Notes: generated by a model from the letters alone, not told the origin. Counted from the first letter of the stretch, positions 18,626-27,720 are shown. The stretch: 48,910 nucleotides of DNA from Paraburkholderia solitsugae (GCF_013177695.1 NZ_WOEY01000030.1:1-48910), one strand, 5' to 3'. Made by a program: numbers and translations.

Positions 18626-18871
18626 AAGAGGGGACCGTCGATGGACCGGCCCATGCGCGGTCCTCAAGCGTGCCGATCATACCGGAGTTGGGCCGAAGCG
18701 GTCGTTGGTCCCCGCTCGACAGGAGACTCGCATAAAATGAACTAGTCCGTTGCAATACGCCCAAACGCAATCCCCAAGCATACAAATCCAGATGACTCGG
18801 GCCTTTGCAATCTGGGATGCCATCCGATTTCGTTCGCCATCGTTTCTCTCCAGTGGGGGCACCACGTCCTT

Positions 18872-20464
18872 ATGTCGAGAATGACCACCAATGCGATGAG
18901 CCGCCGGCACCTGCTGACGCTGATCGGCAAGAACCTCGGCGCGGCCGCCATGATGCAAGGCATGGGCACGTTGGGGTTCGCCGCTACCTCGACCTACGCC
19001 GGACCGGTCAAACTCGATGGCGCGCCCAAAGGAGCGCGAATTCTCGTGCTCGGCGCGGGCATGGCTGGCCTCGTCGCGGCGTTTGAGTTGAGGAACGCGG
19101 GCTACCACGTGCAGGTGCTCGAGTACAACGACCGCGCGGGTGGTCGGGCCTGGACTGTCAGGGGCGGTGATCGTTATACCGAACTCGGCGGTGCCACCCA
19201 GTACTGCGATTTCGCTGACGGGCTTTATCTGAACCCAGGGCCGTGGCGCATTCCGTATCACCACCAGGGCGTACTCGACTATGCAAAACGCCTGAAGGTG
19301 CCGCTCGAGCCGTTCATCCAGGTCAATTACAACGCCTACCTGCATTCGACGGAGGCTTTCTATGGCAAGCCGCAACGATTTCGGGCAGTGCAGACCGACT
19401 ATCAAGGCTATATCGCTGAGCTGCTTTCCAAAGCAATCCGCAAGGACGCACTCGATGATGCGTTGTCAGTCGAAGATGCGCATCTGCTACTCGAATCCCT
19501 GCGCCAATGGGGCGCGCTCGGTCGGGACGGGAGCTACCTGGCGGGCCGGCGAAGCAGTGAACGCCGCGGATTCGCGACCGCGGATGGCGGTGGGCTGATG
19601 CCCGAGGCGGTACCGTCGAATCTGCTCCCGCGCGACCCTTTGCTTGCATCGCGTTTGTGGCAATGGCTCTCGTCTGGAAACGAGCTGGACTTCCAGAGCG
19701 CCATTTTCCAGCCCGTCGGCGGCATGGACAGGATTGCCCATGCGCTTCATTCGCAGGTCGCGAGCGCCGTAGTGTTCAACGCCAGAGTCACGGCCATCTT
19801 GCAGGACGAGCAGGGCGTCACAGTGCGCTACACCGATACGACCACCCGAACCGAACGGAACGCGCACGCGGATTGGCTGGTGTGCACCATCCCGCTCTCG
19901 ATTCTGAGTCAGATCGACATGGCGGTCGGCCCAGCCATGCGCGCCGCGATCGATGCGGTGCCCTACGAGACATCGGTGAAAATCGGGTTGCAATTCGGCC
20001 GGCGATTCTGGGAAGAAGACGAGCAGATCTACGGCGGCATCACGCATACTGACCTGCCGATCTCGACGATCGGCTATCCGGCAACAGGTTACGGATCGAC
20101 CGGTCCTGCGGTGCTGCTCGGCGCCTACATGTGGGGGCCCGCAAGCTATGAGATGGGTGCACTGCCCCCGGCGGAACGGATCGCGGTGGCATTGAGCCAG
20201 GGCAGCCAGATTCATCCGCAGTACGCGCGGGAGTACCAGAACGGCTTCGCGATGAGCTGGAGCCGATCGCCGTTCACGAATGGCTGCTTCGCCGCATGGA
20301 CGGATGCGTTGAGAGAAGCGCATTACGCGAATCTCTGTCAGATCGACGGACGGATCGTCCTTGCCGGAGAGCACGCTTCCCATATCCCGGCATGGCAGGA
20401 AGGCGCCGTGCTGTCGTCACTGGACGCGATCACCCGATTGCATCGGAGAATAGTCAATGGATAG
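18872..20464 (+). CDS. Tat-exported flavin-dependent amine/amino-acid oxidoreductase
   Basis: A 530-aa member of the flavin amine oxidase family. An N-terminal twin-arginine-like signal (SRRHLL at 10-15, then a hydrophobic stretch to about 43) implies folded export to the periplasm. The FAD-binding fold follows: VLGAGMAGLVAAFELRNAG near 59, RAGGRAWT and the C-terminal LAGEHASHIPAWQEGA. The internal NPGPWRIPYHH stretch is like that of L-amino-acid oxidases. Its last 8 nt overlap the start of a cytochrome c gene, suggesting electron transfer to cytochrome c rather than O2. Three ATGs (18872, 18881, 18893) are possible; none has a strong ribosome binding site. Substrate unknown: an L-amino acid or amine. 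Confidence 0.82.
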   Translation: MSRMTTNAMSRRHLLTLIGKNLGAAAMMQGMGTLGFAATSTYAGPVKLDGAPKGARILVLGAGMAGLVAAFELRNAGYHVQVLEYNDRAGGRAWTVRGGDRYTELGGATQYCDFADGLYLNPGPWRIPYHHQGVLDYAKRLKVPLEPFIQVNYNAYLHSTEAFYGKPQRFRAVQTDYQGYIAELLSKAIRKDALDDALSVEDAHLLLESLRQWGALGRDGSYLAGRRSSERRGFATADGGGLMPEAVPSNLLPRDPLLASRLWQWLSSGNELDFQSAIFQPVGGMDRIAHALHSQVASAVVFNARVTAILQDEQGVTVRYTDTTTRTERNAHADWLVCTIPLSILSQIDMAVGPAMRAAIDAVPYETSVKIGLQFGRRFWEEDEQIYGGITHTDLPISTIGYPATGYGSTGPAVLLGAYMWGPASYEMGALPPAERIAVALSQGSQIHPQYAREYQNGFAMSWSRSPFTNGCFAAWTDALREAHYANLCQIDGRIVLAGEHASHIPAWQEGAVLSSLDAITRLHRRIVNG

Positions 20465-20876
20465 GCCGCCGCTGATGCTCAGCGTGATGCTGATGGCCTG
20501 GCTGTCGGGACCCGCGACGGTGTCGGCTCAGGCCGTGGCACAGGACGCACCACGCACCTTCACGATTTCGCCGGACTACCGCTTCACCGAAGAAAGCGGC
20601 GAAGCGCTTTACAACGCTACCTGCGCGGGATGCCATATGCCAGATGGAAAAGGCGCACAGGGCGCGGGTCACTACCCGGCGCTCGCTGACAACCCGGCAG
20701 TCGAAGCAGCACCCTACGTCATCGTCAACGTGCTGCACGGCCGAAAGGCGATGCCATCCTTTGGCGACGCGATGAATGACGATCAGATCGCTGCTGTCGT
20801 CAACTACACGAGAACCCATTTCGGCAATCGATTTGCCGGAGATGTCACGCCGAGCCAGGTTAGAAGCCTGCGCTGA
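20457..20876 (+). CDS. Periplasmic c-type cytochrome, probable redox partner of the amine oxidoreductase
   Basis: A 139-aa secreted monohaem cytochrome. Residues 1-24 form a signal peptide (ending VSA). CAGCH at 56-60 binds haem covalently, and Met99 in GRKAMPSFG is the likely sixth ligand. The C-terminal helix (DDQIAAVVNYTRTHFG) is typical of class I cytochromes. The gene starts 8 nt before the preceding gene ends, a strong sign of coupled translation and joint function. By analogy with the nicotine dehydrogenase NicA2 and its cytochrome CycN, it probably re-oxidises the flavin enzyme. Confidence 0.88.
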   Translation: MDRPPLMLSVMLMAWLSGPATVSAQAVAQDAPRTFTISPDYRFTEESGEALYNATCAGCHMPDGKGAQGAGHYPALADNPAVEAAPYVIVNVLHGRKAMPSFGDAMNDDQIAAVVNYTRTHFGNRFAGDVTPSQVRSLR

Positions 20877-20901
20877 GTTCACGTGGCATGGCTGTCGATG
20901 C

Positions 20902-20917
20902 GCGGGCTCTTTCCCGC
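20902..20917. other. Short hairpin after the cytochrome c gene
   Basis: GCGGG at 20902-20906 pairs with CCCGC at 20913-20917 across a 6-nt loop. There is no T tract. The rest of the 243-nt gap to argC (convergent) shows no supported gene. Confidence 0.25.
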
Positions 20918-21119
20918 ACCATCCTCCATTGCTTCACGAGACTTGTGGCGCGATGTACCCGGGTCTGTTTCGGCGCGCCGGGACGGGGTTCTCAGCACGC
21001 GCAGCGGCTCTATGCCGGTCTAAAACCTGGCGCCGTGCGCATGAGTGACGGCCACGACCAGATTGGCAACAATCGTTGGCATATGGGTGCAGCCGAACGT
21101 TAGCTCAAGCCATCGGCCA

Positions 21120-22049
21120 CTATTGCTGCGTGAGCATCAGGTTCAGGTTCTGAACCGCAGCGCCGGATGCGCCTTTGCCAAGATTATCGAAAACCGCGGA
21201 CAGCAGGACGTGCCCGTGTTCCATGTTAGGAAATACGCTTAAATGCATGTCGTTCGTACCGTTCAGCACTTGCGGATCCAGGTGCTTCAAGACGCACGAT
21301 TCGTGCAGCGGCAAGACACGTACGTGGGCCGCCTCGGCATAGTGGCGTGCGAGGCACGCGTGTAACGTGGCGCCATCCACGTCGGGTGCCAGCAGCCGCA
21401 ACGCCAGGGGCACCGTCAGCACGATGCCCTGGCGGAACGCACCATACGCAGGGACGAAGATGGGACGCTGCGCAAGCCCGGCGTGCTGCTGGATCTCCGG
21501 GGTGTGCTTGTGCGCGAGTTCCAGACCATATACCTGGTATGAAGGCGCGTTGACGGCACCCGGCCCCTCATGTTCCTCCACGCCGGCACGCCCGCGTCCG
21601 GAGTAGCCGGACACCGCATGAATGCTGATAGGGTAGTTGCCTGGTATGAGCCCAGCCTGCAACAGGGGACGCAGCAAGCCAACTGCACCGGTCGGATAGC
21701 AGCCGGGATTCGTGACCCGACGTGCGTTCGCAATGCGCTCAGCCTGTCCCAGCGTCATTTCCGCAAAGCCGTATGTCCAGTCCGGCTGTGTGCGGTGGGC
21801 GGAACTTGCGTCGATTACTCTGACGGCAGGATTAACAATGGCGTCCACTGCCTCGCGCGCGGCGGCATCAGGCAAACAGAGAATGGCGATGTCGCAGGCG
21901 TTGATGGCTTCTGCGCGACGCCGCGGATCTTTGCGTTCCGCAGCGGCAAGCGTGAGCAGTCTAAGGTCGGTCCGGTTGCGCAGCCGTTCGTGGATTTGCA
22001 ACCCGGTGGTGCCTTGGTCGCCGTCGATGAAAACAACGGGAGAGCTCAT
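21120..22049 (-). CDS. argC: N-acetyl-gamma-glutamyl-phosphate reductase
   Basis: A 309-aa enzyme of the short (type 2) ArgC branch. It reduces N-acetylglutamyl phosphate to the semialdehyde in arginine synthesis. The nucleotide fold begins [11 protein letters not shown]; the catalytic cysteine is in [23 protein letters not shown] and HKHTPEI are further family motifs. The frame runs to 22106, but the ATG at 22049 gives the normal N-terminus. The other arginine genes are absent here, and a LysR regulator diverges from it, so this may be a second copy with a special role. Confidence 0.9.
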   Translation of the reverse strand: MSSPVVFIDGDQGTTGLQIHERLRNRTDLRLLTLAAAERKDPRRRAEAINACDIAILCLPDAAAREAVDAIVNPAVRVIDASSAHRTQPDWTYGFAEMTLGQAERIANARRVTNPGCYPTGAVGLLRPLLQAGLIPGNYPISIHAVSGYSGRGRAGVEEHEGPGAVNAPSYQVYGLELAHKHTPEIQQHAGLAQRPIFVPAYGAFRQGIVLTVPLALRLLAPDVDGATLHACLARHYAEAAHVRVLPLHESCVLKHLDPQVLNGTNDMHLSVFPNMEHGHVLLSAVFDNLGKGASGAAVQNLNLMLTQQ

Positions 22050-22147
22050 ACGTGGAATACTCCGGTGACTAGGTTGTAATAAGTAGAGCGAGCCCCTATG
22101 TTCCATGGACGACTAGAATAGAGAAAGTTGAATTTCATAACGTGAAC

Positions 22148-22164
22148 ATTCAGTTTTTCTGAAT
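22148..22164. promoter_or_regulatory. LysR-type T-N11-A palindrome between argC and lysR
   Basis: ATTCAG-TTTTT-CTGAAT is a perfect 6-nt-arm palindrome and contains the T-N11-A pattern favoured by LysR regulators. It lies 13 nt before the regulator ATG and within the region shared with argC, suggesting control of both genes. The T5 loop makes a simple structural role possible too. Confidence 0.5.
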
Positions 22165-22176
22165 CTGGACGCCGAC

Positions 22177-23061
22177 ATGCGAGAGATCAGCCTGGATCGC
22201 TTGCGCACCCTGGTCGCCATTGCCGACCGTGGCTCATTTGCCGATGCAGCGCGTGCATTGCACCTGGCGCCGCCAACGGTCAGCCTCCACATCGCGGAAC
22301 TCGAAGAGCGTATCGGGGCTCCACTCCTGTCACGCAAGCGCGGACATGTCAGGCCGTCGGCGATAGGAGAGGTGCTGGTGGAGCGCGCGCGTCGACTGCT
22401 GGCCGATGCGGAGCAGGCGTTAGACGATATTCAACGCCAGGTGCAGGGGCTCGAAGGGCGCGCGCGGCTCGGTGCGTCGACTGGCGTGATCGCGCACCTG
22501 TTGCCGCAAGCGCTTGAGGTGCTGCGCCAGCACCATCCCGCTATCGACATTCAGATTGCGGTACTCACTTCGCATGAAACGCTGTCCCGACTGGCGGACG
22601 GAACGCTGGATGTTGGGCTGGTCGCACTGCCTCAGCCCCCGGTGGCTGGACTCGTGATAAAGCCTTGGCGCCGCGACCCCGTGATGGCCTTTGTGCCGGC
22701 GCATTGGCGGTGTCCGGCCCGCGTCACGCCTGAATGGCTCGCCGCCCAACCTCTCATTCTCAATGACGCGACCACGCGTCTCTCGCGTCTGACTGCGGAG
22801 TGGTTCGCGACCGGGGGGCACCATCCTGCGCCGCGCATTCAGCTCAACTACAACGACGCGATCAAGAGTCTGGTAGCGGCAGGTTACGGCGCAGCGCTGT
22901 TGCCCCATGAGGCCACTACGCCATTACCCGACAGGCGCATTGTCATGCGTCCGCTGCGCCCGGCGTTGTGGCGTCGGCTCGGCATTGCACATCGTGCGGG
23001 GTACGTTGAGCGTTCCACGCAACACGTACTTGATGTGTTGTGGGATCTGCGATTGGCGTAG
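22177..23061 (+). CDS. LysR-family transcriptional regulator
   Basis: A 294-aa regulator. The N-terminal helix-turn-helix (residues about 4-60; LVAIADRGSFADAARALHLAPPTVSLHI spans it) is typical, and the C-terminal part is a periplasmic-binding-like effector domain (about 90-290). It diverges from argC across 127 nt that hold a T-N11-A palindrome. LysR genes of this layout commonly control the divergent neighbour, so argC is a probable target. The effector cannot be inferred. Confidence 0.9.
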   Translation: MREISLDRLRTLVAIADRGSFADAARALHLAPPTVSLHIAELEERIGAPLLSRKRGHVRPSAIGEVLVERARRLLADAEQALDDIQRQVQGLEGRARLGASTGVIAHLLPQALEVLRQHHPAIDIQIAVLTSHETLSRLADGTLDVGLVALPQPPVAGLVIKPWRRDPVMAFVPAHWRCPARVTPEWLAAQPLILNDATTRLSRLTAEWFATGGHHPAPRIQLNYNDAIKSLVAAGYGAALLPHEATTPLPDRRIVMRPLRPALWRRLGIAHRAGYVERSTQHVLDVLWDLRLA

Positions 23062-23150
23062 GCGTTGCCATTTGCCGCTTCGGTTCGTTCTCGCTGGGAC
23101 AATAGCCTTATTGCACGCCACGACGAACGAAACCGTCCGCTGGTCTCCCC

Positions 23151-23915
23151 TTATTCGGCCAATTCACGATGCAAGGCCCGATATTCTTGCGAAAGCTTGT
23201 GTCCCGGATCGAGATGAATGAGGGGGGTTGCCTGCTGATGCGATTCGCGGATCCTCACGGACGAAGACAACTTTGAAGCCAGCACCGGCAAGCCCTCACT
23301 GACAAGCTCATCGACCAGCTTTTGGGGCAGGCTCGCGCGAGGCTGAAACTGGTTGATGACAATGCCTTCCACTTCCAGCGCGACATTGTGATCCTGCTGG
23401 ATCTCCTTCACGTTTTCCAGCAACGTGTAAAGCGCGCGACGGGAAAAGTCATCACAGTCGAACGGAATCAGGCAACGCTCGGCCGCGATCAGCGCGGAGC
23501 GTGTGTAGAAGTTCAACGCAGGCGGCGTGTCGATATAAATCGCGTCATACATGTCGAGCTCGTTCAGGGCGTCACGCAACTTGTAGATCTTGTAACGGGA
23601 TTCCAGCTTGCCATGCAACGTGTCCAGATCAGGATGAGCGGGCATGACATCGAGGTTCTCAAATGGCGTCGGATGAATGAACGACGTGACTTCTACAGGC
23701 CTGAAGCTGAACGTTAGCGCGGTTTCAAAGAAGCCGGCGACGGTGGGGCTGGCCTCGCCGGCCTGCGAGCCGAGCAGGTATTGGCTTGAATTCGCCTGAG
23801 CATCCAGGTCGATGACCAGTGTGCGGAGACCTTCGCTGGCGCTGATTGCCGCCAGGTTACAAACAATGGTCGATTTGCCTACACCACCTTTCTGATTGAA
23901 TACGACGCGCCGCAT
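23151..23915 (-). CDS. Orphan ParA-family ATPase
   Basis: A 254-aa deviant-Walker ATPase. The KGGVGKST motif is at residues 9-16, Walker A' Asp in VIDLDAQANSS, and Walker B in IYIDTPPALNF. These match ParA/Soj proteins that move DNA or protein cargo on the nucleoid. AAGGGGAG precedes the ATG at 23915. No ParB gene or obvious parS site lies nearby, so it is not a normal partition operon. It may position another cargo, or be an old integration remnant. Function is not known. Confidence 0.85.
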   Translation of the reverse strand: MRRVVFNQKGGVGKSTIVCNLAAISASEGLRTLVIDLDAQANSSQYLLGSQAGEASPTVAGFFETALTFSFRPVEVTSFIHPTPFENLDVMPAHPDLDTLHGKLESRYKIYKLRDALNELDMYDAIYIDTPPALNFYTRSALIAAERCLIPFDCDDFSRRALYTLLENVKEIQQDHNVALEVEGIVINQFQPRASLPQKLVDELVSEGLPVLASKLSSSVRIRESHQQATPLIHLDPGHKLSQEYRALHRELAE

Positions 23916-24274
23916 GTTCTCCCCTTGAGCGGAAGCTACCCAAAAGCGCTCAGCATACCTGAGCCAGCGGACCTGGTTAGATGCGGTCGGTTGTTTTCTG
24001 GCACGGAAAAGTGTGCCGGTGAATGGCGACGCCCGTCACCGCAGTTCGCTGGCCATTCGAGCCGACCCGCTGCCATGGCTGGCCGGACACCTGCCACAGT
24101 AATCGCATACCATTCAACCGATTACGCTCTGAGTCCCACGCCGCTGCCCGATCTCCTCCCGTCACTCAGTGGCCGCAAAACAAGGGGAGGCCGATCTACG
24201 CAACAACGCTGCATCGTTCATACTTTGCATTTGCATCAGAACCAGAAATGAACAGGTTTTTTCAGGAGACTTTG
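23916..24274. other. Intergenic region between parA-like gene and dadA
   Basis: A 359-nt divergent stretch. Open frames here lack family likeness. The AT-richer part near 24215-24275 probably holds the dadA promoter, but no clear -35/-10 pair stood out. Confidence 0.35.
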
Positions 24275-25525
24275 ATGCGAATTTTGATTCTTGGAGCAGG
24301 CGTGGTCGGTGTGACGAGCGCCTGGTATCTGGCGCGCGCCGGCCATGAGGTGGTGGTGCTTGATCGCCAGCCCGCTGCGGCGCTCGAAACCAGCTTCGGC
24401 AACGCCGGCCAGATTTCACCGGGCTACGCGTCGCCGTGGGCCGGGCCGGGCGTACCCGCCAAGGCCGTCAAATGGCTACTGCAGAAGCATCCGCCACTGT
24501 CACTCCAACCGGACGGCACCTTGTTTCAGGTGCAATGGCTCACACAGATGCTGGCTAACTGTACTAAACGGCGCTATGCCGTCAACAAGGCGCGCATGGT
24601 GCGGCTTGCGGAATATAGCCGCGACTGCTTCATGGCGCTGCGCAGCGAGACCCATATCACCTATGAAGGTCGCCAGCAGGGCACGCTGCAAGTCTTTCGC
24701 ACGCAAAAGCAGATGGACGGTTCCGCCAAGGACATTGACGTTCTGAAGGAAATGGGCGTGCCTTATGAGTTGCTGTCGCGCGACGAACTGGCTCGCGCCG
24801 AACCGGCGCTTGAAGGCTCAAAGGATAAACTGGTCGGTGGCTTGCGTTTGCCAGGCGATGAAACCGGTGACTGCCATGTGTTCACCACCAAACTGGCCGA
24901 GATGGCGCAAGCACGGCACGTGCAGTTCCTGTTCAAGCGCAGCATCGATGGCCTGGTCGTAGAAGGCGATACGCTAAAGGGGGTCCATTCCGACGGCGAA
25001 ACGTTGACTGCGGACGCGTGTGTCGTAGCACTGGGCAGCTATTCCACCGCGCTGCTGCGCGGCCTGGTTAGCATTCCGGTCTATCCCGTCAAGGGTTATT
25101 CAATCACTGTGCCGATTACCGACGCGGCGCAGGCACCCGTCTCGACCATCCTCGATGAAACCTACAAAGTTGCGGTCACCCGCTTTGAGGATCGAATTCG
25201 CGTGGGCGGCATGGCCAATCTGGTGGGCTTCGACAAGGAACTGCACGGCACCCGGCGCGAGACGCTGGAATATGTTGTCACCGACCTGTTCCCGCATGCT
25301 GGCGACGTGGCGCAAGCCAGCTTCTGGACTGGCCTGCGGCCTATGACTCCAGACGGCACGCCGATTATCGGCCCGACCGCGATCAAGGGCCTGTGGCTTA
25401 ATACCGGCCACGGCACGCTGGGCTGGACCATGTCCTGCGGTTCGGGGCAACTGCTGGCGGATTTGATGTCGGGCACTACGCCGGCGATTACCGCCGACGA
25501 TTTAGCGGTCAGTCGCTACAACTAA
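24275..25525 (+). CDS. dadA: D-amino acid dehydrogenase, DadA
   Basis: A 416-aa FAD enzyme that oxidises D-amino acids (chiefly D-alanine) to 2-oxo acids and passes electrons to the respiratory chain. The dinucleotide motif starts at once ([19 protein letters not shown]), followed by [19 protein letters not shown], which is diagnostic for DadA, and the C-terminal [14 protein letters not shown]. The frame is open from 24023, but the ATG at 24275 has CAGGAG upstream and gives the standard protein. No alanine racemase gene (dadX) is next to it. Confidence 0.94.
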   Translation: MRILILGAGVVGVTSAWYLARAGHEVVVLDRQPAAALETSFGNAGQISPGYASPWAGPGVPAKAVKWLLQKHPPLSLQPDGTLFQVQWLTQMLANCTKRRYAVNKARMVRLAEYSRDCFMALRSETHITYEGRQQGTLQVFRTQKQMDGSAKDIDVLKEMGVPYELLSRDELARAEPALEGSKDKLVGGLRLPGDETGDCHVFTTKLAEMAQARHVQFLFKRSIDGLVVEGDTLKGVHSDGETLTADACVVALGSYSTALLRGLVSIPVYPVKGYSITVPITDAAQAPVSTILDETYKVAVTRFEDRIRVGGMANLVGFDKELHGTRRETLEYVVTDLFPHAGDVAQASFWTGLRPMTPDGTPIIGPTAIKGLWLNTGHGTLGWTMSCGSGQLLADLMSGTTPAITADDLAVSRYN

Positions 25526-25828
25526 CCGGACAGGCAACCGGGTGTGCACCCTTGGCAGCAGGACCTGCTTGGTGTCACCGCCTGTTTTTGTTTATGCGCT
25601 CCCATTAAACGGCTGGCCGGGTTCGACCCTTCCCGGACGGCCACCTTCAACGCGAAAAAAATACCGGCCGCGCGCATTACACTGCATCGCTCTGCCGGCC
25701 CTGAAATCGCCCCGAATCCCGCGTAGGCTGACGCCGCGCCGGCCGGCGGCCGCATTGGCGGCACGGTTGCCGGACCGCCCCCAGCCCGCTGTAGGCCAGC
25801 AAAACGCGCCGGGGGCATATTTCGCACT
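25526..25828. other. Intergenic region after dadA
   Basis: 303 nt between convergent dadA and the SYLF gene. I see no supported gene, terminator with a T tract or repeat. Frames across it are GC-rich and have no family likeness. Confidence 0.4.
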
Positions 25829-26398
25829 TCACTTATCATTTTCATCAAACTTAACAATCCTCTGGCCTTGCATGCCAAGACCGGCCATCAGGCCCGCTTG
25901 GCCAAAAATGAACGAGTAGACATCGGATTTCAACGTGGTAGTGGTCATAGACTTAGCCATCCCTGCATCCACTACTACGACACTCGGCCCCATACCAACC
26001 GATAATCCGGCGCCGCTGGTGAGCGTAGTCATAGCCGAGTCGGTCATAAGAAACAAGGCCTCAGAGAACGATTGGGCGCCAGCCTGCAGGCCATACGAGA
26101 CTGCGCGTGCTCTGTAGTACCCAAGGACTTTCCCGTCTGGACCAAACATCACCCCTTTCCCGCCTTGCGCACCGACGATAAGCCCGGCCTTGACAATGTC
26201 GGGAAACACGACGACGGCCTTCGCCTGGTATTGGAGTTCCTTCGCCTTTGGCGTGCTAGCAAAAAGTTGTTGAAGTGCCGCTTGCCCTTTGTCGACTAAC
26301 TCGGGGTCTCCGCCATTAGCAACGGTCGGGTTCGTCGAGCAGGCCACGACAAACAGAAAGACGGGAATCGCGAGGACAAACCGAAGGGATTTGATCAT
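25829..26398 (-). CDS. SYLF-domain lipoprotein
   Basis: A 189-aa lipoprotein: a signal peptide ends in a lipobox (FLFVVAC, Cys near residue 20). The mature part has the lipid-binding SYLF/YSC84-like domain, visible in AVVVFPDIVKAGLIVGAQGGKGVM, SYGLQAGAQSFSEALFLMTD and the C-terminal SDVYSFIFGQAGLMAGLG. It is one of the common secreted SYLF proteins of Burkholderia. The ATG at 26398 (after an upstream frame to 26419) gives the lipoprotein start. Exact role is unknown; a membrane-binding function is likely. Confidence 0.88.
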   Translation of the reverse strand: MIKSLRFVLAIPVFLFVVACSTNPTVANGGDPELVDKGQAALQQLFASTPKAKELQYQAKAVVVFPDIVKAGLIVGAQGGKGVMFGPDGKVLGYYRARAVSYGLQAGAQSFSEALFLMTDSAMTTLTSGAGLSVGMGPSVVVVDAGMAKSMTTTTLKSDVYSFIFGQAGLMAGLGMQGQRIVKFDENDK

Positions 26399-26775
26399 GA
26401 TGCAGGCTCCATTAAACATATCGTAGTCACGGCATTGAGCGCGTATGTGCTGCGACAGCGAGACTCACATGAATAGTGGTAGTTGCGTTCCGATCAAACA
26501 ATTGGACCTTGGTCCAATAGCGTTGGTCTGAGTCAGCCGACCAGGAATTCAGTCGACGATGGATGATGGGTGCGACGGATGGCCGTGCACACAGCCTTGA
26601 TAGGAATTCCTCATTGGATGACTTGCACAAATAGGTTCCGGCGCCGGCTGCGAGTGGCTCATAACGAAGTTTCGAGATAAACCTTTTTCAGCCTTTCGCC
26701 ATGGCAGTTCGGCATCGCTGTCACCAGGACGCATACAGGAAAATACTGCACGCGAAGCACAGGTGAGGACTCGTC
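26399..26775. other. Intergenic region upstream of the SYLF gene
   Basis: A 377-nt stretch, AT-richer than its neighbours. It holds a perfect 18-nt palindrome at 26501-26518. Short minus-strand frames exist (for example 26549-26779) but have no starts or family likeness that I can support. Confidence 0.4.
26501..26518. promoter_or_regulatory. Perfect 18-bp palindrome upstream of the SYLF lipoprotein gene
   Basis: ATTGGACC-TT-GGTCCAAT, with 8-nt perfect arms and a 2-nt centre, lies about 103 nt before the SYLF start. No T tract follows, so it looks like an operator rather than a terminator. The regulator is unknown. Confidence 0.5.
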
Positions 26776-27222
26776 TCAATGCCCGTTGCAGAAAACGGCG
26801 GTGAGAAGAAGGGGAACCACTTCCCGAATGACCGCGTCACTACCCGCCTCGCGTGCGCGCGCCTCAACTGACTCCGCAGGGCCGGTTACTACCACTCCGT
26901 ACGCTGAGGCCGTCATCGGCTGGCCGCCGCCCTGTTTGAACATCGGATCGCCCTGCTCATACCCGAAGACGGCATAGACGTGAAAGCCGAATGCCGTCAG
27001 ATTGCTGCCGTGCGTTGGTCGAAATGCGTTGACTGAGTTCGCTTCAACGCGCATTGGCTTTGGATCGATAGACTGGCCGTCCAGAAGTGGGGCGATGAAC
27101 CCGTGCGCGCTCGATTTGCAGTCGAGTTGTGGATCGAGCGCATGGGCATGGCACAGGACTGGAGCGAACCCGATGCCTAGTGACGTTAGCACGGTCAACG
27201 TGCTGAAAATGAACTTTTTCAT
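26776..27222 (-). CDS. Secreted protein of unknown function
   Basis: A 148-aa protein with an N-terminal signal peptide (MKKFIFSTLTVLTSLGIGFAPVLCHA, positions 1-26, here split for length: a KK start, a hydrophobic core and a cleavable HA end). The mature part contains two Cys (in LDCKSSAHG and the C-terminal AVFCNGH) that could form a disulfide. The longer frame to 27378 adds unlikely sequence, so the ATG at 27222 is preferred. The protein is not recognised. It sits near other small envelope genes. Confidence 0.65.
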   Translation of the reverse strand: MKKFIFSTLTVLTSLGIGFAPVLCHAHALDPQLDCKSSAHGFIAPLLDGQSIDPKPMRVEANSVNAFRPTHGSNLTAFGFHVYAVFGYEQGDPMFKQGGGQPMTASAYGVVVTGPAESVEARAREAGSDAVIREVVPLLLTAVFCNGH

Positions 27223-27317
27223 CGTAGTCGCACAGATGGTCCTGTCACACCACACACTCGCATGTCTGGCGTCGGACGCGCAGACAGTGAGCGATTGGCT
27301 CAGCCAGAAAATGCGAG

Positions 27318-27512
27318 CTACGCCGCGCGCTGGTTCAACCACACCCGGCCCGCGGCCGTCATGTTGATGACACCACACGCACGCGATTCGTATGCAAGCC
27401 CGAAGCTCAATAGTTCTTCCGCTATCGAGCGCGGCATCTCTGCCAGGGAATCTGGAATTCGATCAAGCGATTTGAGAACCTGGACGGCCTCGGGGGAGAG
27501 TTGGATGACCAT
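27318..27512 (-). CDS. Small hypothetical protein
   Basis: A 64-aa protein with a strong minus-strand ribosome binding site (AGGAGG, about 6 nt before the ATG at 27512), which is the main reason to call it. It is mostly helical and hydrophilic, with GLAYESRACGVINMTAAGRVWL near the end. Not recognised. Lies on the same strand as the secreted protein gene 95 nt downstream. Confidence 0.6.
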   Translation of the reverse strand: MVIQLSPEAVQVLKSLDRIPDSLAEMPRSIAEELLSFGLAYESRACGVINMTAAGRVWLNQRAA

Positions 27513-27575
27513 GGCGGCCTCCTGTTGTTTTGATCATCATGGACCGAACGAATTTTGCCGTCTGTGCGCTAGCGT

Positions 27576-27701
27576 CTACTTAAGCCACCCTTTCTGAAAC
27601 TTATCCCAGGTGCCGTCGTCCTGGAGCGTGGCGTAACGGCCCCCGAACGCCTCGCAGACAAAATGAGATGGTCGTTCGGTTTTCGTTCGTAGAATCGGCA
27701 C
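27576..27701 (-). CDS. Possible 41-aa small protein
   Basis: A short minus-strand frame from GTG at 27701 (or TTG at 27707) to TAG at 27576. It ends FVCEAFGGRYATLQD, then DGTWDKFQKGWLK, a natural-looking protein end with aromatic and charged residues. No strong ribosome binding site is seen. An overlapping frame (ATG at about 27719) gives a less protein-like product. It sits next to the 64-aa gene. Confidence 0.35.
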   Translation of the reverse strand: MPILRTKTERPSHFVCEAFGGRYATLQDDGTWDKFQKGWLK

Positions 27702-27720
27702 GCGCAATCAGATCCATCAT

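Noticed and set aside
20888..21103. Short frames in the gap between the cytochrome c gene and argC
   Set aside because: No ribosome binding site and no recognisable composition or motif.
25542..25919. Plus-strand 125-aa frame after dadA
   Set aside because: Pro/Arg/Ala-rich frame partly antisense to the SYLF gene; no start signal.
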